Part shown: in pieces, positions 53,895-63,185 of the stretch
Layout of the letters: each line of letters starts with the position of its first letter
Numbering within the stretch: the stretch's first letter is position 1
NCBI RefSeq assembly: GCF_003047285.1
Contig: NZ_PZYX01000003.1
Location: 248,001 to 312,000, forward strand
DNA: 64,000 nucleotides
Reading direction: 5' to 3'
Source: Nocardioides allogilvus
GTDB lineage: Bacteria > Actinomycetota > Actinomycetes > Propionibacteriales > Nocardioidaceae
The notes under the pieces: generated by a model
The model's input: only the letters and a program-made list of their open reading frames with translations
The model's database searches: none
Told to the model about the DNA's origin: nothing
Position numbers and translations under genes: made by a program

Positions 53895-55808
53895 ATGACT
53901 GCCGCCGCTTACGTCCGCGCCCTCCTGGAGCAGGTCCAGGGGCAGGAGGCGTGGGCGGTGATCCGGCGCAAGGCCGCACCCACGGCCGGCATCATCGGCG
54001 GCACGCGCAGCGAGGTCGACTCGATCCTCGACATCCCGCTCGAGGAGGGTGTCCCCGAGCCGGGCCGCAGCGCCGACCGCCTCGTCGCCGTCCCCTTCCG
54101 CCAGATCGCCGAGCGCGGCTTCGACGTGATCGACGACGGCACCCCGCTCGTGGTCGTCGACATCACCGAGGAGCACGAGGTCGGTGTCGACGACCTGATC
54201 GACGCGCTCCCCGACGTACCCGTCGAGTTCTCCGACCGCGGCGGCTTCGGCGTGGACGACGACGACTACGCCACCATCGTCGAGCGGATCATCCTTGACG
54301 AGATCGGCCAGGGCGAGGGCGCCAACCTCGTCATCGGCCGGCACTACCGCGCCGTCGTCGCCGACTGGGACGTCGAGCGCGCGCTCACCGTCTTCCGGCG
54401 GCTGCTCGTGCGTGAGCGCGGGGCATACTGGACCTTCATCTTCTTCACCGGCGACCGGTTCCTGATCGGGGCGAGCCCGGAGCGGCACGTGTCGGTGATG
54501 GGCGGCGACGTGCGGATGAACCCGATCTCGGGGACGTTCCGCGTCGGCCAGAGCAGTGGTCCCGACGAGCTGAAGAGCCGGCTGCTCGACTTCCTCGGCG
54601 ACGAGAAGGAGATCTACGAGCTCTTCATGGTCGTCGACGAAGAGCTCAAGATGATGTGCGACATCTGCCACGAGGGCGGCCAGGTGCTCGGCCCGTTCCT
54701 GAAGCCGATGACCCACCTCGTGCACTCCGAGTACCTCCTCGCCGGGCGCAGCGAGCGCGACCCCCGCGAGATCCTGCGCGACACGATGTTCGCCGCCACG
54801 GTCACCGGCGCCCCGGTCGAGAACGCCTGCCGGCTGATCAGCCGCTACGAGACCGAGGGCCGCGGCTACTACGGCTCGGCGCTGGCGCTCTTCGGCCGTG
54901 ACCGGCAGGGCAACCCGACGATGGACAGCCCGATCCTGATCCGCACCGCCGACGTCTCGCCCGACGGGCACCTGAAGGTGACAGCCGGGGCCACCCTGGT
55001 GCGCGACAGCGATGCGGCCTACGAGGTGGCCGAGACGCACGCGAAGGCGGGCGGCATCCTCAGCGCCTTCGGCCTGGTGCCGGTCGCGACCGTCGACAGC
55101 GACGCGATCGCGGCGCTGGCCCGCGACGAGGACGTCCTGCTCGCGCTCGGGACGCGCAACCAGCGGCTGAGCCGCTTCTGGCTGACCGACCAGGAGGGCG
55201 CGCCGCCGGACCCGACGCTGAAGGGCAAGAGCGCCGTCATCCTGCACGGCGAGGACGACTTCGTGAACATGCTGCGCCACGTGCTCGGCGTCTTCGGCAT
55301 GTCCTCGACCGTGGTGCGGCACGAGGACTACGCGACGGGTGCCTTCGACGGCGCCGACCTGGTGATCGTCGGCCCCGGTCCGGGCGACCCGCGCGACGGC
55401 ACGCACCCCAAGATCGCGGCGTTCCGCGGCGCCGTGGACGACCTGCTCGCGAGCGGACAGCCGTTCCTCGCGGTGTGCCTCGGCCACCAGACGCTGTGCG
55501 AGCGCCTCGGCATCCCGCTCGCGTTCAAGGACATCGTCTTCCAGGGCACCCAGTCGCCGATCCCCTACCGCGGTCGCACCGAGCGGGTCGGCTTCTACAA
55601 CACCTTCGTCGGCCGGGTGACGGACCCGAGCGCGCTGCCCGACGGCGTCACCGTCGAGCGCGACGAGGAGTCCGGCGACGTCCACCTCGTGGCCGGACCG
55701 CACTACCGCGGCATCCAGTTCCACGCGGAGTCGATCCTCACCGAGCACGGCTACGACCTGCTGCACGACCTCGTGCAGGCCCTCGTCGGGGATTCTGCAC
55801 TGAACTAG
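53895..55808 (+). CDS. Fused anthranilate/ADIC synthase (TrpEG or PhzE-like)
   Basis: A 637-residue fusion of a chorismate-binding domain (about 1-430; GASPERHVSVMGGDVRMNPISGTFRVG, DEKEIYELFMVVDEELKMMCDIC) and a class I glutamine amidotransferase domain (about 440-637) with Cys528 (AVCLGHQTL), His610 and Glu612 (GIQFHAESI). It turns chorismate and glutamine into anthranilate or 2-amino-2-desoxyisochorismate. Sequence style and size (PhzE 627) lean to the PhzE side, but no phenazine genes are nearby. Its physiological product is open. Leaderless start at 53895. Confidence 0.85.
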   Translation: MTAAAYVRALLEQVQGQEAWAVIRRKAAPTAGIIGGTRSEVDSILDIPLEEGVPEPGRSADRLVAVPFRQIAERGFDVIDDGTPLVVVDITEEHEVGVDDLIDALPDVPVEFSDRGGFGVDDDDYATIVERIILDEIGQGEGANLVIGRHYRAVVADWDVERALTVFRRLLVRERGAYWTFIFFTGDRFLIGASPERHVSVMGGDVRMNPISGTFRVGQSSGPDELKSRLLDFLGDEKEIYELFMVVDEELKMMCDICHEGGQVLGPFLKPMTHLVHSEYLLAGRSERDPREILRDTMFAATVTGAPVENACRLISRYETEGRGYYGSALALFGRDRQGNPTMDSPILIRTADVSPDGHLKVTAGATLVRDSDAAYEVAETHAKAGGILSAFGLVPVATVDSDAIAALARDEDVLLALGTRNQRLSRFWLTDQEGAPPDPTLKGKSAVILHGEDDFVNMLRHVLGVFGMSSTVVRHEDYATGAFDGADLVIVGPGPGDPRDGTHPKIAAFRGAVDDLLASGQPFLAVCLGHQTLCERLGIPLAFKDIVFQGTQSPIPYRGRTERVGFYNTFVGRVTDPSALPDGVTVERDEESGDVHLVAGPHYRGIQFHAESILTEHGYDLLHDLVQALVGDSALN

Positions 55809-55897
55809 TAGCCTTATCGGATTCGTGCGTCGAGCAACGAATTCCCGGCCCCATGCGTCACCATGGGTGGGCACATCATCACTGGACGGGGGAGTCC

Positions 55898-57634
55898 TTG
55901 CAGTTCGTACGACGATCGGTTGCTGCCGCCTGTCTGCTCGCGGTCAGCGCCTGCGGCGGGGTCGCCAGCGGGACCACGGAGACCACCGACACGCTCACCG
56001 GCCCCAGCGCCGACGCCACGGCCGTCCAGGTCGAGGCGGTCGTCGCCGAGCCGCAGACGGTCGACAAGGCCGGACGGAGGTCGAAGCGGCCCAACATCGT
56101 GCTCGTCCTGATGGACGACTTCTCGATGGACCTCGTCCAGACGATGCGGTCCGTGCGCGACATGCGCCGCCGCGGTGCGGACTACTCCCACGCCTTCGTC
56201 GTCGACTCGCTGTGCTGCGTGTCGCGCTCCAGCCTGTTCACCGGGCAGTACCCCCACCAGACCGGGGTCCGCACCAACACCTCCGGCACAGCCAGCGGAA
56301 TGCCGCTCGGCGGCTGGCCCGCCTTCGAGGGCAACGGCAACCCCGCTCGCTCGTTCAACGTCGCGCTGCAGCAGGCCGGCTACACCACCGGCTTCGTCGG
56401 CAAGTACCTCAACGAGTACGAGTGGGCGCCCGGCCGCGCGGTGCCGCCGGCGCCCCCCGGCTGGTCGGAGCTCAACGTCGTCTTCGGCTCCGCCTACGAC
56501 GGCTGGGGCTTCGCCTCCACCACGCTGAACGACGGCCGCCTCCAGATCCGCCAGCACGACGCGCCGCCGCTGTCCGCGCCGATGGCCGTGCGAGACCGCG
56601 CCTATGCGGGCAGCGTGATCGAGCGCTACGCGCTGGGCTTCATCAAGCGCCACCAGGCCGGCGCAGCGCCGTACTTCCTCAAGGTGGCGCCGTACGCGCC
56701 GCACAACCGCACGAACCCCGAACCGCACTACCCCGGCGACCCGGTCTTCCCGCCGATGTTCCGCGACCGTCCCCACGACGGCAAGCCGGGCAACTGCGGC
56801 CGCGTGGCCTGCGCCGAGCTGACGACGCGCGACCTGCCCGGCTTCGGTGACAGTCGCAAGGACAACCACCCGCTGACCGCCAAGGGCAAGCGCACCAAGC
56901 AGTGGAACACCCGGCCCAACCCGTTCCGCGCGGCCGTCAGCGTCAACGACCTGCGCAACCGCGCGATGATGGCGCAGTCGGTCGACCGCACGGTCCGCAA
57001 GATCCTGCGCACGGTCGACGACAACACCTATGTCGTGTTCACCTCCGACAACGGCTTCCACCTCGGCCAGAACGGCCTGGGCCGCGGCAAGGGCACCGCC
57101 TACGACACCGACGTGCACGTGCCGCTCCTGGTCGTGGGCCCCGGCGTCGTGAAGGGCCGTCGCGCCGAGCTCACCTCGAACATCGACCTCGCGCCGACCT
57201 TCGAGGAGCTCGCGGGCCTCGCGCCCCAGCCCTACCGCTTCGGCGCCTCGCTGGTCCCGACGTTCGCCGACCCCGCTGTGGTGCGCCGCAACCACGTCTT
57301 TTTCGAGCACACCGCGCAGGCGCTGACGAAGAAGGACCCCGACTCCGCGCTCACCGGTGACGAGCTCGACCGGATCCCGTCCTACGTCGCCGTACGAAGC
57401 CGCACGGGTTTGCTGATCCGCTACGACTTCGACAACGCGCCCGACCGGACCGACCACGGCTACGAGTTCTATCCCTACAAGAACCGGGTCTGGGAGAAGA
57501 CGAACTCCTTCGCCAAGCCGCGCTACGCCGCCGAGGTCAAGTCGCTGCGCCAGAAGCTGAAGGACTTCGACCTCTGCGCCGCCCAGGTCGGCAACGAGGC
57601 CGTCGCCGCCACCTGCCGCGGCATCACGTCGTAG
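55898..57634 (+). CDS. Sulfatase family lipoprotein
   Basis: A 578-residue exported hydrolase of the alkaline phosphatase/sulfatase fold. The start is taken as TTG 55898 with a GGGGGAG site, giving a classic signal peptide MQFVRRSVAAACLLAVSAC with lipobox Cys19; an ATG at 55853 would bury it. The core begins RPNIVLVLMDDFSMDLVQTM (metal Asp pair), and YVVFTSDNGFHLGQNGL carries the C-terminal metal site. The maturation motif reads CCVSR, not CxPxR, so formylglycine conversion is uncertain. It may be a sulfatase or a phosphohydrolase. Confidence 0.85.
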   Translation: MQFVRRSVAAACLLAVSACGGVASGTTETTDTLTGPSADATAVQVEAVVAEPQTVDKAGRRSKRPNIVLVLMDDFSMDLVQTMRSVRDMRRRGADYSHAFVVDSLCCVSRSSLFTGQYPHQTGVRTNTSGTASGMPLGGWPAFEGNGNPARSFNVALQQAGYTTGFVGKYLNEYEWAPGRAVPPAPPGWSELNVVFGSAYDGWGFASTTLNDGRLQIRQHDAPPLSAPMAVRDRAYAGSVIERYALGFIKRHQAGAAPYFLKVAPYAPHNRTNPEPHYPGDPVFPPMFRDRPHDGKPGNCGRVACAELTTRDLPGFGDSRKDNHPLTAKGKRTKQWNTRPNPFRAAVSVNDLRNRAMMAQSVDRTVRKILRTVDDNTYVVFTSDNGFHLGQNGLGRGKGTAYDTDVHVPLLVVGPGVVKGRRAELTSNIDLAPTFEELAGLAPQPYRFGASLVPTFADPAVVRRNHVFFEHTAQALTKKDPDSALTGDELDRIPSYVAVRSRTGLLIRYDFDNAPDRTDHGYEFYPYKNRVWEKTNSFAKPRYAAEVKSLRQKLKDFDLCAAQVGNEAVAATCRGITS

Positions 57635-57644
57635 CCCGACCCAC

Positions 57645-57650
57645 TAGCGT
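57645..57650 (+). promoter_or_regulatory. Leaderless -10 box of the pabA-pabB operon
   Basis: TAGCGT, seven bases before the GTG at 57658. Confidence 0.5.
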
Positions 57651-57657
57651 TCGGCCT

Positions 57658-58218
57658 GTGCCGCCGGACGTGATCGTGGTCGACCACCACGACTCCTACA
57701 CCTGGAACCTCGTGCACCTCGTCGCAGGTGTCACGGGTTCCGTGCCGCGGGTCGTGCAGCACGACGCGGTCAGCGCGGGCGACGTGCTGTCCCACTCCCA
57801 CGTGATCCTCTCGCCCGGGCCCGGCCACCCGGCGAACCCCGCCGACTTCGCGGTCGGGCGCGAGGTGCTGCTCGCCGGCACGGTCCCGGTGCTGGGCGTG
57901 TGCCTCGGCCTGCAGGGCCTGGTGACGGCGTACGGCGGTGTCGTCTCGCGCGTCGAACCGGCGCACGGCGACGTGGCGGTCGTCCGGCACGACGGAGCAG
58001 GTGTCTTCGCCGGCCTGCCGCCGACGTTCGAGGCAGTGCGCTACCACTCCCTGGCGGCGACGACCCTGCCGTCGTCCCTGGTCGCGACGGCGTGGTCGGC
58101 CGACGGCGTGGTGATGGGCGTGCGCCACCGCTCGCTGCCGCTCGAGGGCGTGCAGTTCCATCCCGAGTCGATCCTGTCCTCCTGCGGCGCCGAGCTGATC
58201 GCGAACTTCCTCGCATGA
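57658..58218 (+). CDS. pabA: Aminodeoxychorismate synthase glutaminase subunit
   Basis: A 186-residue class I glutamine amidotransferase that supplies ammonia for folate synthesis. Catalytic residues are Cys82 (LGVCLGLQGL), His168 and Glu170 (GVQFHPESILSS). DHHDSYTWNLVHL at the start and SPGPGHP are typical of PabA/TrpG. The partner pabB follows with a four-base overlap (ATGA), so PabA is preferred over TrpG. The GTG start follows a leaderless -10. Confidence 0.88.
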   Translation: MPPDVIVVDHHDSYTWNLVHLVAGVTGSVPRVVQHDAVSAGDVLSHSHVILSPGPGHPANPADFAVGREVLLAGTVPVLGVCLGLQGLVTAYGGVVSRVEPAHGDVAVVRHDGAGVFAGLPPTFEAVRYHSLAATTLPSSLVATAWSADGVVMGVRHRSLPLEGVQFHPESILSSCGAELIANFLA

Positions 58219-59495
58219 GTGACCCGATCGACTTCTTCGCGCAGGTCGCCGCCGAGCACCCGCGCTGCTTCTGGCTCGACGGCGGCGGCGCGCGCGAGTG
58301 GTCGGGGCAGCGCTCGCTGATCGGTTGGCTCGACGAGGACGACGTGTCCCTGACCTACGCCGCCTCCTCCGGGCTGGTCACCCGGCACGCCGGCGCTCGC
58401 TCCGAGGTCGTGGGCGACGACGTGTTCGCCGTACTCGAAGAGACGATGGCTCCGGGCGAGCAGTGGTTCGGCTACTTCGGCTATGCCTGCCGCCCCGACC
58501 TCCCCGCCCGCCCCGACCCCGCCCTGCCCGACGCCGTGTGGATGCGGGCGCGGCATGTGCGGATCTTCGAGCACGGGCCCCTGCAGGAGTCCCCGCCTAA
58601 GCGGGGACTCCTGCACGGGTTGGCCGTTGCAACACCCAAGAAGCGCGAAACTTCCCCCACCAGTCCGCCGCGTTCGTACGCCGCTGGGTTCGTCGACGTC
58701 CAGGAGCAGCTGCGCGCCGGCAACTCCTACGAGGTCAATCTGACCTACCGGCTGGCCCGGCGAGACTCCGTCACCCCGGCGGAGGCCTACCTCCGGCTGC
58801 GCGAGGTCAACCCAGCGCCGTACGCCGGGTTCCTGCAGCACGACGTCGAGGGCCACCGCGCCTGGCTGCTGTCCTCCAGCCCCGAGCGCTATGCGCTGAT
58901 CACCCCCGACCGGACGCTGCAGACGAAGCCGATCAAGGGCACCACGCCCCGCGGCTCGACGGCCGCCGAGGACGACGCGCTGCGGACCAGCCTGGCCACC
59001 GACCCCAAGACCCGCGCCGAGAACCTGATGATCGTCGACCTTCTCCGCAACGACCTGGCGACGGTGTGCGAGGTCGGGTCGGTCGAGGTGCCGGCGCTGA
59101 TGCAGGTCGAGAGCTACGAGTCGGTGCACCAGCTCGTCTCGACGGTCAGCGGCCGGTTGCGCGACGACGTGTCGACGGTGGGGGCGCTGCGGGCGCTCTT
59201 CCCCGCGGGCTCGATGACGGGCGCGCCCAAGCTGCGGACGATGGAGATCATCGACGAGGTCGAGGAGACGGCGCGCGGGGTCTATGCCGGTGCCTTCGGC
59301 TGGATCAGCGGCGACGGGCCGGCCGACCTCGGGGTGGTGATCCGCTCGCTGACGACCGCGGGTGACGGGAGCTGGACCCTCGGCACGGGTGGCGGGATCA
59401 CCGTCCGGTCCGACCTCGAGGACGAGTGGGCCGAGTCGCGCTGGAAGGCGGAGCGGTTGCTGTCGGTTTTCGACCAGGATGCGGCGGTCGAGTAG
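58215..59495 (+). CDS. pabB: Aminodeoxychorismate synthase component I, with repeat-encoded insertion
   Basis: A 426-residue chorismate-utilising enzyme making 4-amino-4-deoxychorismate for p-aminobenzoate and folate. A short N-terminal domain (about 1-118) is followed by the catalytic domain (about 150-426), with GNSYEVNLTYR, PIKGTTPRG (Lys241, the PabB-type motif) and SMTGAPKLRTMEIIDE. Between them, residues about 121-149 (QESPPKRGLLHGLAVATPKKRETS) are encoded by copy C of the tripartite palindromic element and have no counterpart that I recognise in the family. The frame is preserved. Confidence 0.9.
   Translation: MSDPIDFFAQVAAEHPRCFWLDGGGAREWSGQRSLIGWLDEDDVSLTYAASSGLVTRHAGARSEVVGDDVFAVLEETMAPGEQWFGYFGYACRPDLPARPDPALPDAVWMRARHVRIFEHGPLQESPPKRGLLHGLAVATPKKRETSPTSPPRSYAAGFVDVQEQLRAGNSYEVNLTYRLARRDSVTPAEAYLRLREVNPAPYAGFLQHDVEGHRAWLLSSSPERYALITPDRTLQTKPIKGTTPRGSTAAEDDALRTSLATDPKTRAENLMIVDLLRNDLATVCEVGSVEVPALMQVESYESVHQLVSTVSGRLRDDVSTVGALRALFPAGSMTGAPKLRTMEIIDEVEETARGVYAGAFGWISGDGPADLGVVIRSLTTAGDGSWTLGTGGGITVRSDLEDEWAESRWKAERLLSVFDQDAAVE
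58582..58660 (+). repeat. Tripartite palindromic element, copy C, translated inside pabB
   Basis: Perfect 15-bp stem TGCAGGAGTCCCCGC / GCGGGGACTCCTGCA (58582-58596, 58601-58615; loop CTAA), then GTTGCAAC (58626-58633) 24 bases after TAAG exactly as in copies A and B. The following ACACCCAAGAAG matches copy A almost exactly. The third palindrome is degenerate (CTTCCCCCACCAG). Frame and coding are kept through the element. Confidence 0.85.
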
Positions 59496-59553
59496 CCCCG
59501 AGTCGGCGTCCCGGCCGTGCTCGCGAAACTGTCCGGACGCTGACGCGCCCGGG

Positions 59554-60921
59554 TCAGTTTCGCTCGGGAATCGACAGCGAGACGCGGGTGCCGCCGCCGG
59601 GCGCTTCGCCGACCACGACGCGACCACCGTGCTGGTCGACGACCTGGCGCACGATCGCCAGCCCGAGTCCCGAGCCCGGCATCGAGCGCGACTCGTCGGA
59701 GCGCCAGAACCGTTCGAAGACGTGCGGAAGGTCGGCCTCGCTGATCCCCGGTCCCTGGTCGTCCACGGTCAGCACGCCGGAGGCGAGCCGCACGGTGATC
59801 GTCCCGCCGGCAGGGCTCCACTTCGCGGCGTTGTCGAGCACGTTGGTGATCGCGCGCTCGAGACCGGTCGCGTCGCCCTGCGCGGTCCACGGCTCGAGGC
59901 GTACGTCGAAGTCGACCCCCGCAGCGCGGCGACGCACGCGCGTCACGGCGCGGTCCGCCACCTCGGCCAGGTCGAGGGTGGTGATGGAGGCCTCGGGCTG
60001 CTCCTCGCGGGCGAGCATGACGAGGTCGCCGACGAGGGTGGTCAGCTCCTCGATCTGGCCGCGGACGTCGTCGAGCAGCTCGCGGCGGGCCTCGACGGGG
60101 AAAGCCGTGTGGTTGTCGGCGCCGTCGGCCTGGGCGAGCAGGTCGAGGTTGGTGCGCAGCGAGGTGAGCGGGGTGCGCAGCTCGTGGCTCGCGTCGGCCA
60201 CCAGCCGTCGTTGCCGGTCGCGGGACGCGGCGAGGGCGCCGAGCATCTGGTTGAAGGCGGTGGCGAGCCGGGCGATCTCGTCGTCGCCCTCGACCGGCAG
60301 CGGGCGCAGGTCCTCGTGGACGGCGTTCTTCTCGACGGACTGGGTCAGGCGGCGTACGGGCCGGAGGCCGTTGGTCGCGACCGCCCAGCCGGACAGCGCC
60401 GCGGCGAGGATGCCGAGCACGCCCGAGACCAGCATGACGGTGCCGAGCTTGCGCAGCGTGCGGTCCTGCGACTCCAGCGCCTGCGCGAGCACCAGCGCCT
60501 GACCGCTGCCGGCGGGCACGGTGGCGACGCGGTAGCGCGCGCCGCCGTCGTCGAGCACGGTCCTGATCGAGGACGGCGACTGGCCGGATGCCACCTTCAG
60601 CTCGGGCCGGCCGAGCTGGAACGTCGGCAGGTTGTCGGCCGAGCGCACGCCCCGCTCAGCGGTGATGAAGATGACCCGGACGTCGGCCGCACCCAGCATC
60701 CAGGCCGGCACGTCCTGCGCGGTCGCCTGGGACAGGGCTGTCGACTCGGCGGCCAGGTGGGCCCGGTTGAGCAGCGACTCGTCGAGGGACGACTGCAGCT
60801 GCATCCGCATCACCATGAACGCGCCCAGCGCCATCGCCGCGATCGACGCCGCGACGGCCAGCGTGGTCAGCAGCGCCACCCGGGAGGCGAGTGAGCGCCG
60901 GTAGTGCCAGCGCTCGCTCAT
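59554..60921 (-). CDS. Sensor histidine kinase, MprB-like
   Basis: A 455-residue membrane kinase. Transmembrane helices at about 15-40 and 160-182 enclose an extracytoplasmic sensor. A HAMP domain (about 183-236), the H-box with His246 ([15 protein letters not shown]) and an HATPase domain ([50 protein letters not shown]) follow. Order and length match MprB of mycobacteria, an envelope-stress sensor. It overlaps the response regulator gene by four bases (ATGA). Confidence 0.92.
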   Translation of the reverse strand: MSERWHYRRSLASRVALLTTLAVAASIAAMALGAFMVMRMQLQSSLDESLLNRAHLAAESTALSQATAQDVPAWMLGAADVRVIFITAERGVRSADNLPTFQLGRPELKVASGQSPSSIRTVLDDGGARYRVATVPAGSGQALVLAQALESQDRTLRKLGTVMLVSGVLGILAAALSGWAVATNGLRPVRRLTQSVEKNAVHEDLRPLPVEGDDEIARLATAFNQMLGALAASRDRQRRLVADASHELRTPLTSLRTNLDLLAQADGADNHTAFPVEARRELLDDVRGQIEELTTLVGDLVMLAREEQPEASITTLDLAEVADRAVTRVRRRAAGVDFDVRLEPWTAQGDATGLERAITNVLDNAAKWSPAGGTITVRLASGVLTVDDQGPGISEADLPHVFERFWRSDESRSMPGSGLGLAIVRQVVDQHGGRVVVGEAPGGGTRVSLSIPERN

Positions 60922-61607
60922 GCTTCCTTCAGGACGTAACCGACGCCGCGCACGGTGTGGATCAGCCGCGGCTCGCCCTCGGCCTCGGTCTTGCGACGGA
61001 GGTAGCCGACGTAGACCTCGAGCGAGTTGGCGCTGGTCGGGAAGTCGTAGCCCCACACCTCCTCGAGGATGAACGAGCGCTCCAGCACCCGTCGCGGTCG
61101 CCGCAGGAACATCTCGAGCAGGGTGAACTCGGTGCGCGTCAGCTCGATGCTGCGCTGCCCGCGGCGTACGTCGCGCGACCCGATGTCCATCGACAGGTCG
61201 GCGAACGCCAGCGTCTCGTCCTCGTCACCGGGCACGATCCGGCGCAGCAGGGCGCGCAGCCGGGCGAGCAGCTCCTGGAGGGCGAAGGGCTTGGTGAGGT
61301 AGTCGTCGGCCCCGGCGTCGAGGCCCTCCACCCGGTCGCCGACGGCGTCACGGGCGGTGAGGACCAGGACGGGTACGTCGTTGCCGGTCGCTCGCAGCGC
61401 CCGGGTCGTCTCGATCCCGTCGAGCCGCGGCATCATCACGTCCATCACGACCACGTCGGGGTGGGTGGTGCCCAGGGTGGCCAGTGCCTCCGCACCGTCG
61501 GCGGCCAGCGACACGTCATAGCCGTTGAACTCGAGCGAGCGGCGCAACGATTCGCGCACGGCCTTGTCGTCGTCGACGACGAGCACGCGGGGACGGGACT
61601 GGGGCAC
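60918..61607 (-). CDS. OmpR-family response regulator, MprA-like
   Basis: A 229-residue regulator with a receiver domain (Asp56 in VVVMDVMMP; acidic pair VDDDK at 11-15; Lys in LTKPF) and a C-terminal winged helix ([49 protein letters not shown]). It is phosphorylated by the following kinase. The GTG at 61607 is six bases after a CATCCT -10 box. Two 27-bp near-repeats lie upstream, possibly its own binding sites. Confidence 0.93.
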   Translation of the reverse strand: MPQSRPRVLVVDDDKAVRESLRRSLEFNGYDVSLAADGAEALATLGTTHPDVVVMDVMMPRLDGIETTRALRATGNDVPVLVLTARDAVGDRVEGLDAGADDYLTKPFALQELLARLRALLRRIVPGDEDETLAFADLSMDIGSRDVRRGQRSIELTRTEFTLLEMFLRRPRRVLERSFILEEVWGYDFPTSANSLEVYVGYLRRKTEAEGEPRLIHTVRGVGYVLKEA

Positions 61608-61613
61608 GCGCCA

Positions 61614-61619
61614 AGGATG
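61614..61619 (-). promoter_or_regulatory. Leaderless -10 box of the response regulator gene
   Basis: CATCCT on the minus strand, six bases before the GTG at 61607. Confidence 0.45.
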
Positions 61620-61678
61620 CCAGCAGTGCCTGAGGGTGGGCTGAGCAAGCGCGTTCCCTGTCGCGGGAACCGCGATGG

Positions 61679-61769
61679 ACTTCCACTCGCTCGAGTGAAA
61701 GTTCAGGTGGAGCTGACCGTGGCTCCGCGTGAACTCTGATGAACTTCCACCTGCTCGAGTGGAACTTCA
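61679..61769 (-). repeat. Two 27-bp near-repeats upstream of the two-component operon
   Basis: 61679-61705 and 61743-61769 match at 23 of 27 bases; each begins ACTTCCAC, contains GCTCGAGTG and ends TTCA, and each is an imperfect palindrome. The copies are 64 bp apart. A small hairpin GTTCCC-N6-GGGAAC lies at 61652-61669. The region 61620-61821 holds no gene. Confidence 0.6.
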
Positions 61770-61821
61770 CCCGAGGGCGATCGATCAGGGAAGCGAGCAG
61801 GGCTGCGGCCGAGAGAACGAC

Positions 61822-62685
61822 TCAGACGAAGCGCGCAGCGACGGTGGCCGCGCGGGCGCCGTACCCGCCACCGAACATGCACGCGTGCACCAGCAGCGGG
61901 AAGAGCTGGTGGAGCGGGAGCCGGTCCTCCCAGCCGTCAGCCAGGGGGAATGCCTCGGTGTAGGCCTGCATCACCCGGGGAAGGTGGGGCAGCCCGAAGA
62001 GGTGCAGCATCGCGAGGTCGGCCTCGCGGTGGCCGCCGTGGGCCGCGGGGTCGATCGCGTGGACGACGCCGTCGACGCCCCACAGGCAGTTGCCGTTCCA
62101 CAGGTCGCCGTGCAGCCGCGCGGGCGCCTCGTCGGGGATCAGCGAGGACAGCCGGCCGATGACCGACTCGATCGTGGCTGCCTCGCCGTCGGTGACCGCA
62201 CCGCGGTCGCGAGCGAGCTTGAGGTAGGGCAGCACGCGGCGTACGGCATAGAACTCGGGCCAGGTCGCGCACGCCTTGTTGGGCATCGGGAGGCGGCCGA
62301 TGAATCCGTCGCGTGGGGCGCCGTACGCCGATGCGCCGGCGCGGTGGGTGGCCGCGAGCGCTGTCCCGAAGCTGATCGCGGCCTCGGGCTGGTGCTTGGG
62401 GGTCGGCTCGATCCAGGCGAGGATGACGCAGTCGCCGTCGGCGGCCAGCACCTCGGGGACGGGCACGCCCCCGGGCGCCGAGGCCAGCCAGCGCAGCCCG
62501 GTCGCCTCGGCCTCGAAGAACCCCGCGGGGGCGTGGGCGAGGGTCTTCATCAGCGCCGTCTGGCCGTTGGAGAGACGCAGCCGGGTGGCGGTGGCGATGT
62601 CACCGCCGGCCACCGGGGCGGTCGACACCACGGACGTGCCGAGGAGCTCCTCGGCACGCTTCGCGACCAGCGGCTGGCGGGTCAT
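61822..62685 (-). CDS. Fructosamine kinase family protein
   Basis: A 287-residue kinase-fold protein of the fructosamine/ketosamine-3-kinase family. GGDIATATRLRLSNGQTALMKTL supplies the ATP-binding lysine; the catalytic loop is RLHGDLWNGNCLW and the metal motif AIDPAAHGGHREADLAML. Such kinases phosphorylate sugar adducts on proteins so that they fall off (deglycation). It overlaps the upstream LMW phosphatase gene by four bases, and a known deglycation partner, as I recall, is a low-molecular-weight phosphatase, which supports a repair operon. Confidence 0.88.
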   Translation of the reverse strand: MTRQPLVAKRAEELLGTSVVSTAPVAGGDIATATRLRLSNGQTALMKTLAHAPAGFFEAEATGLRWLASAPGGVPVPEVLAADGDCVILAWIEPTPKHQPEAAISFGTALAATHRAGASAYGAPRDGFIGRLPMPNKACATWPEFYAVRRVLPYLKLARDRGAVTDGEAATIESVIGRLSSLIPDEAPARLHGDLWNGNCLWGVDGVVHAIDPAAHGGHREADLAMLHLFGLPHLPRVMQAYTEAFPLADGWEDRLPLHQLFPLLVHACMFGGGYGARAATVAARFV

Positions 62686-63185
62686 GAGGACGAGAGGGCT
62701 CGCTCGATGTGGGGGACCAGGGCACGGCACGTGCGCTCGATCATGTCCAGCACCTCCTCGAAGCCATCCCTGCCACCGTAGTAGGGGTCTGGTACTTCCA
62801 CACCCGGAGCTTGCGGATCGAAGTCGCCGAAGAGCCGGACGCGGTCCGCGTCGCCGAGCCGGGCCAGGTCGCTGCGGTGGGTCTCGTCCATGGCGAGCAG
62901 CACGTCGTCGCGGCCGAACCAGTGGCCCGCGACCTGCTGCGCGCGGTGCAGCGAGGGGTCGTAGCCCCGCGCCGACAGGGCGGACGCGGAGCGCGGGTCC
63001 ATCGGGTTGCCGACGTGCCAGTCGCCGATGCCGCCCGACACCACCGTCACCCGGTCGGACAGGCCGGCGTCGGTGAGCAGCGAGGCGAGGACGACGTCGG
63101 CGCTCGGGGAGCGGCAGATGTTGCCCGAGCAGATGAAGGCGACGCGGTAGCGACCCGGCTCGTGGGGCGCCGGCAGGGAGGTCAC
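62682..63185 (-). CDS. Low molecular weight protein-tyrosine-phosphatase
   Basis: A 167-residue phosphatase with the P-loop CSGNICRS (Cys19, Arg25) near the N-terminus and the general acid Asp in EVPDPYYGG (about 130). Start is GTG 63185, overlapping the upstream stop by four bases. It may dephosphorylate protein tyrosines or, given the neighbouring kinase, phosphorylated sugar adducts. As a PtpA-like protein it is cytoplasmic. Confidence 0.9.
   Translation of the reverse strand: MTSLPAPHEPGRYRVAFICSGNICRSPSADVVLASLLTDAGLSDRVTVVSGGIGDWHVGNPMDPRSASALSARGYDPSLHRAQQVAGHWFGRDDVLLAMDETHRSDLARLGDADRVRLFGDFDPQAPGVEVPDPYYGGRDGFEEVLDMIERTCRALVPHIERALSSS

Noticed and set aside
53895..59495. Phenazine or other secondary-metabolite cluster
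   Set aside because: Only a chorismate-amination fusion and pabAB are present; neighbours are a sulfatase, a helicase and a two-component system.
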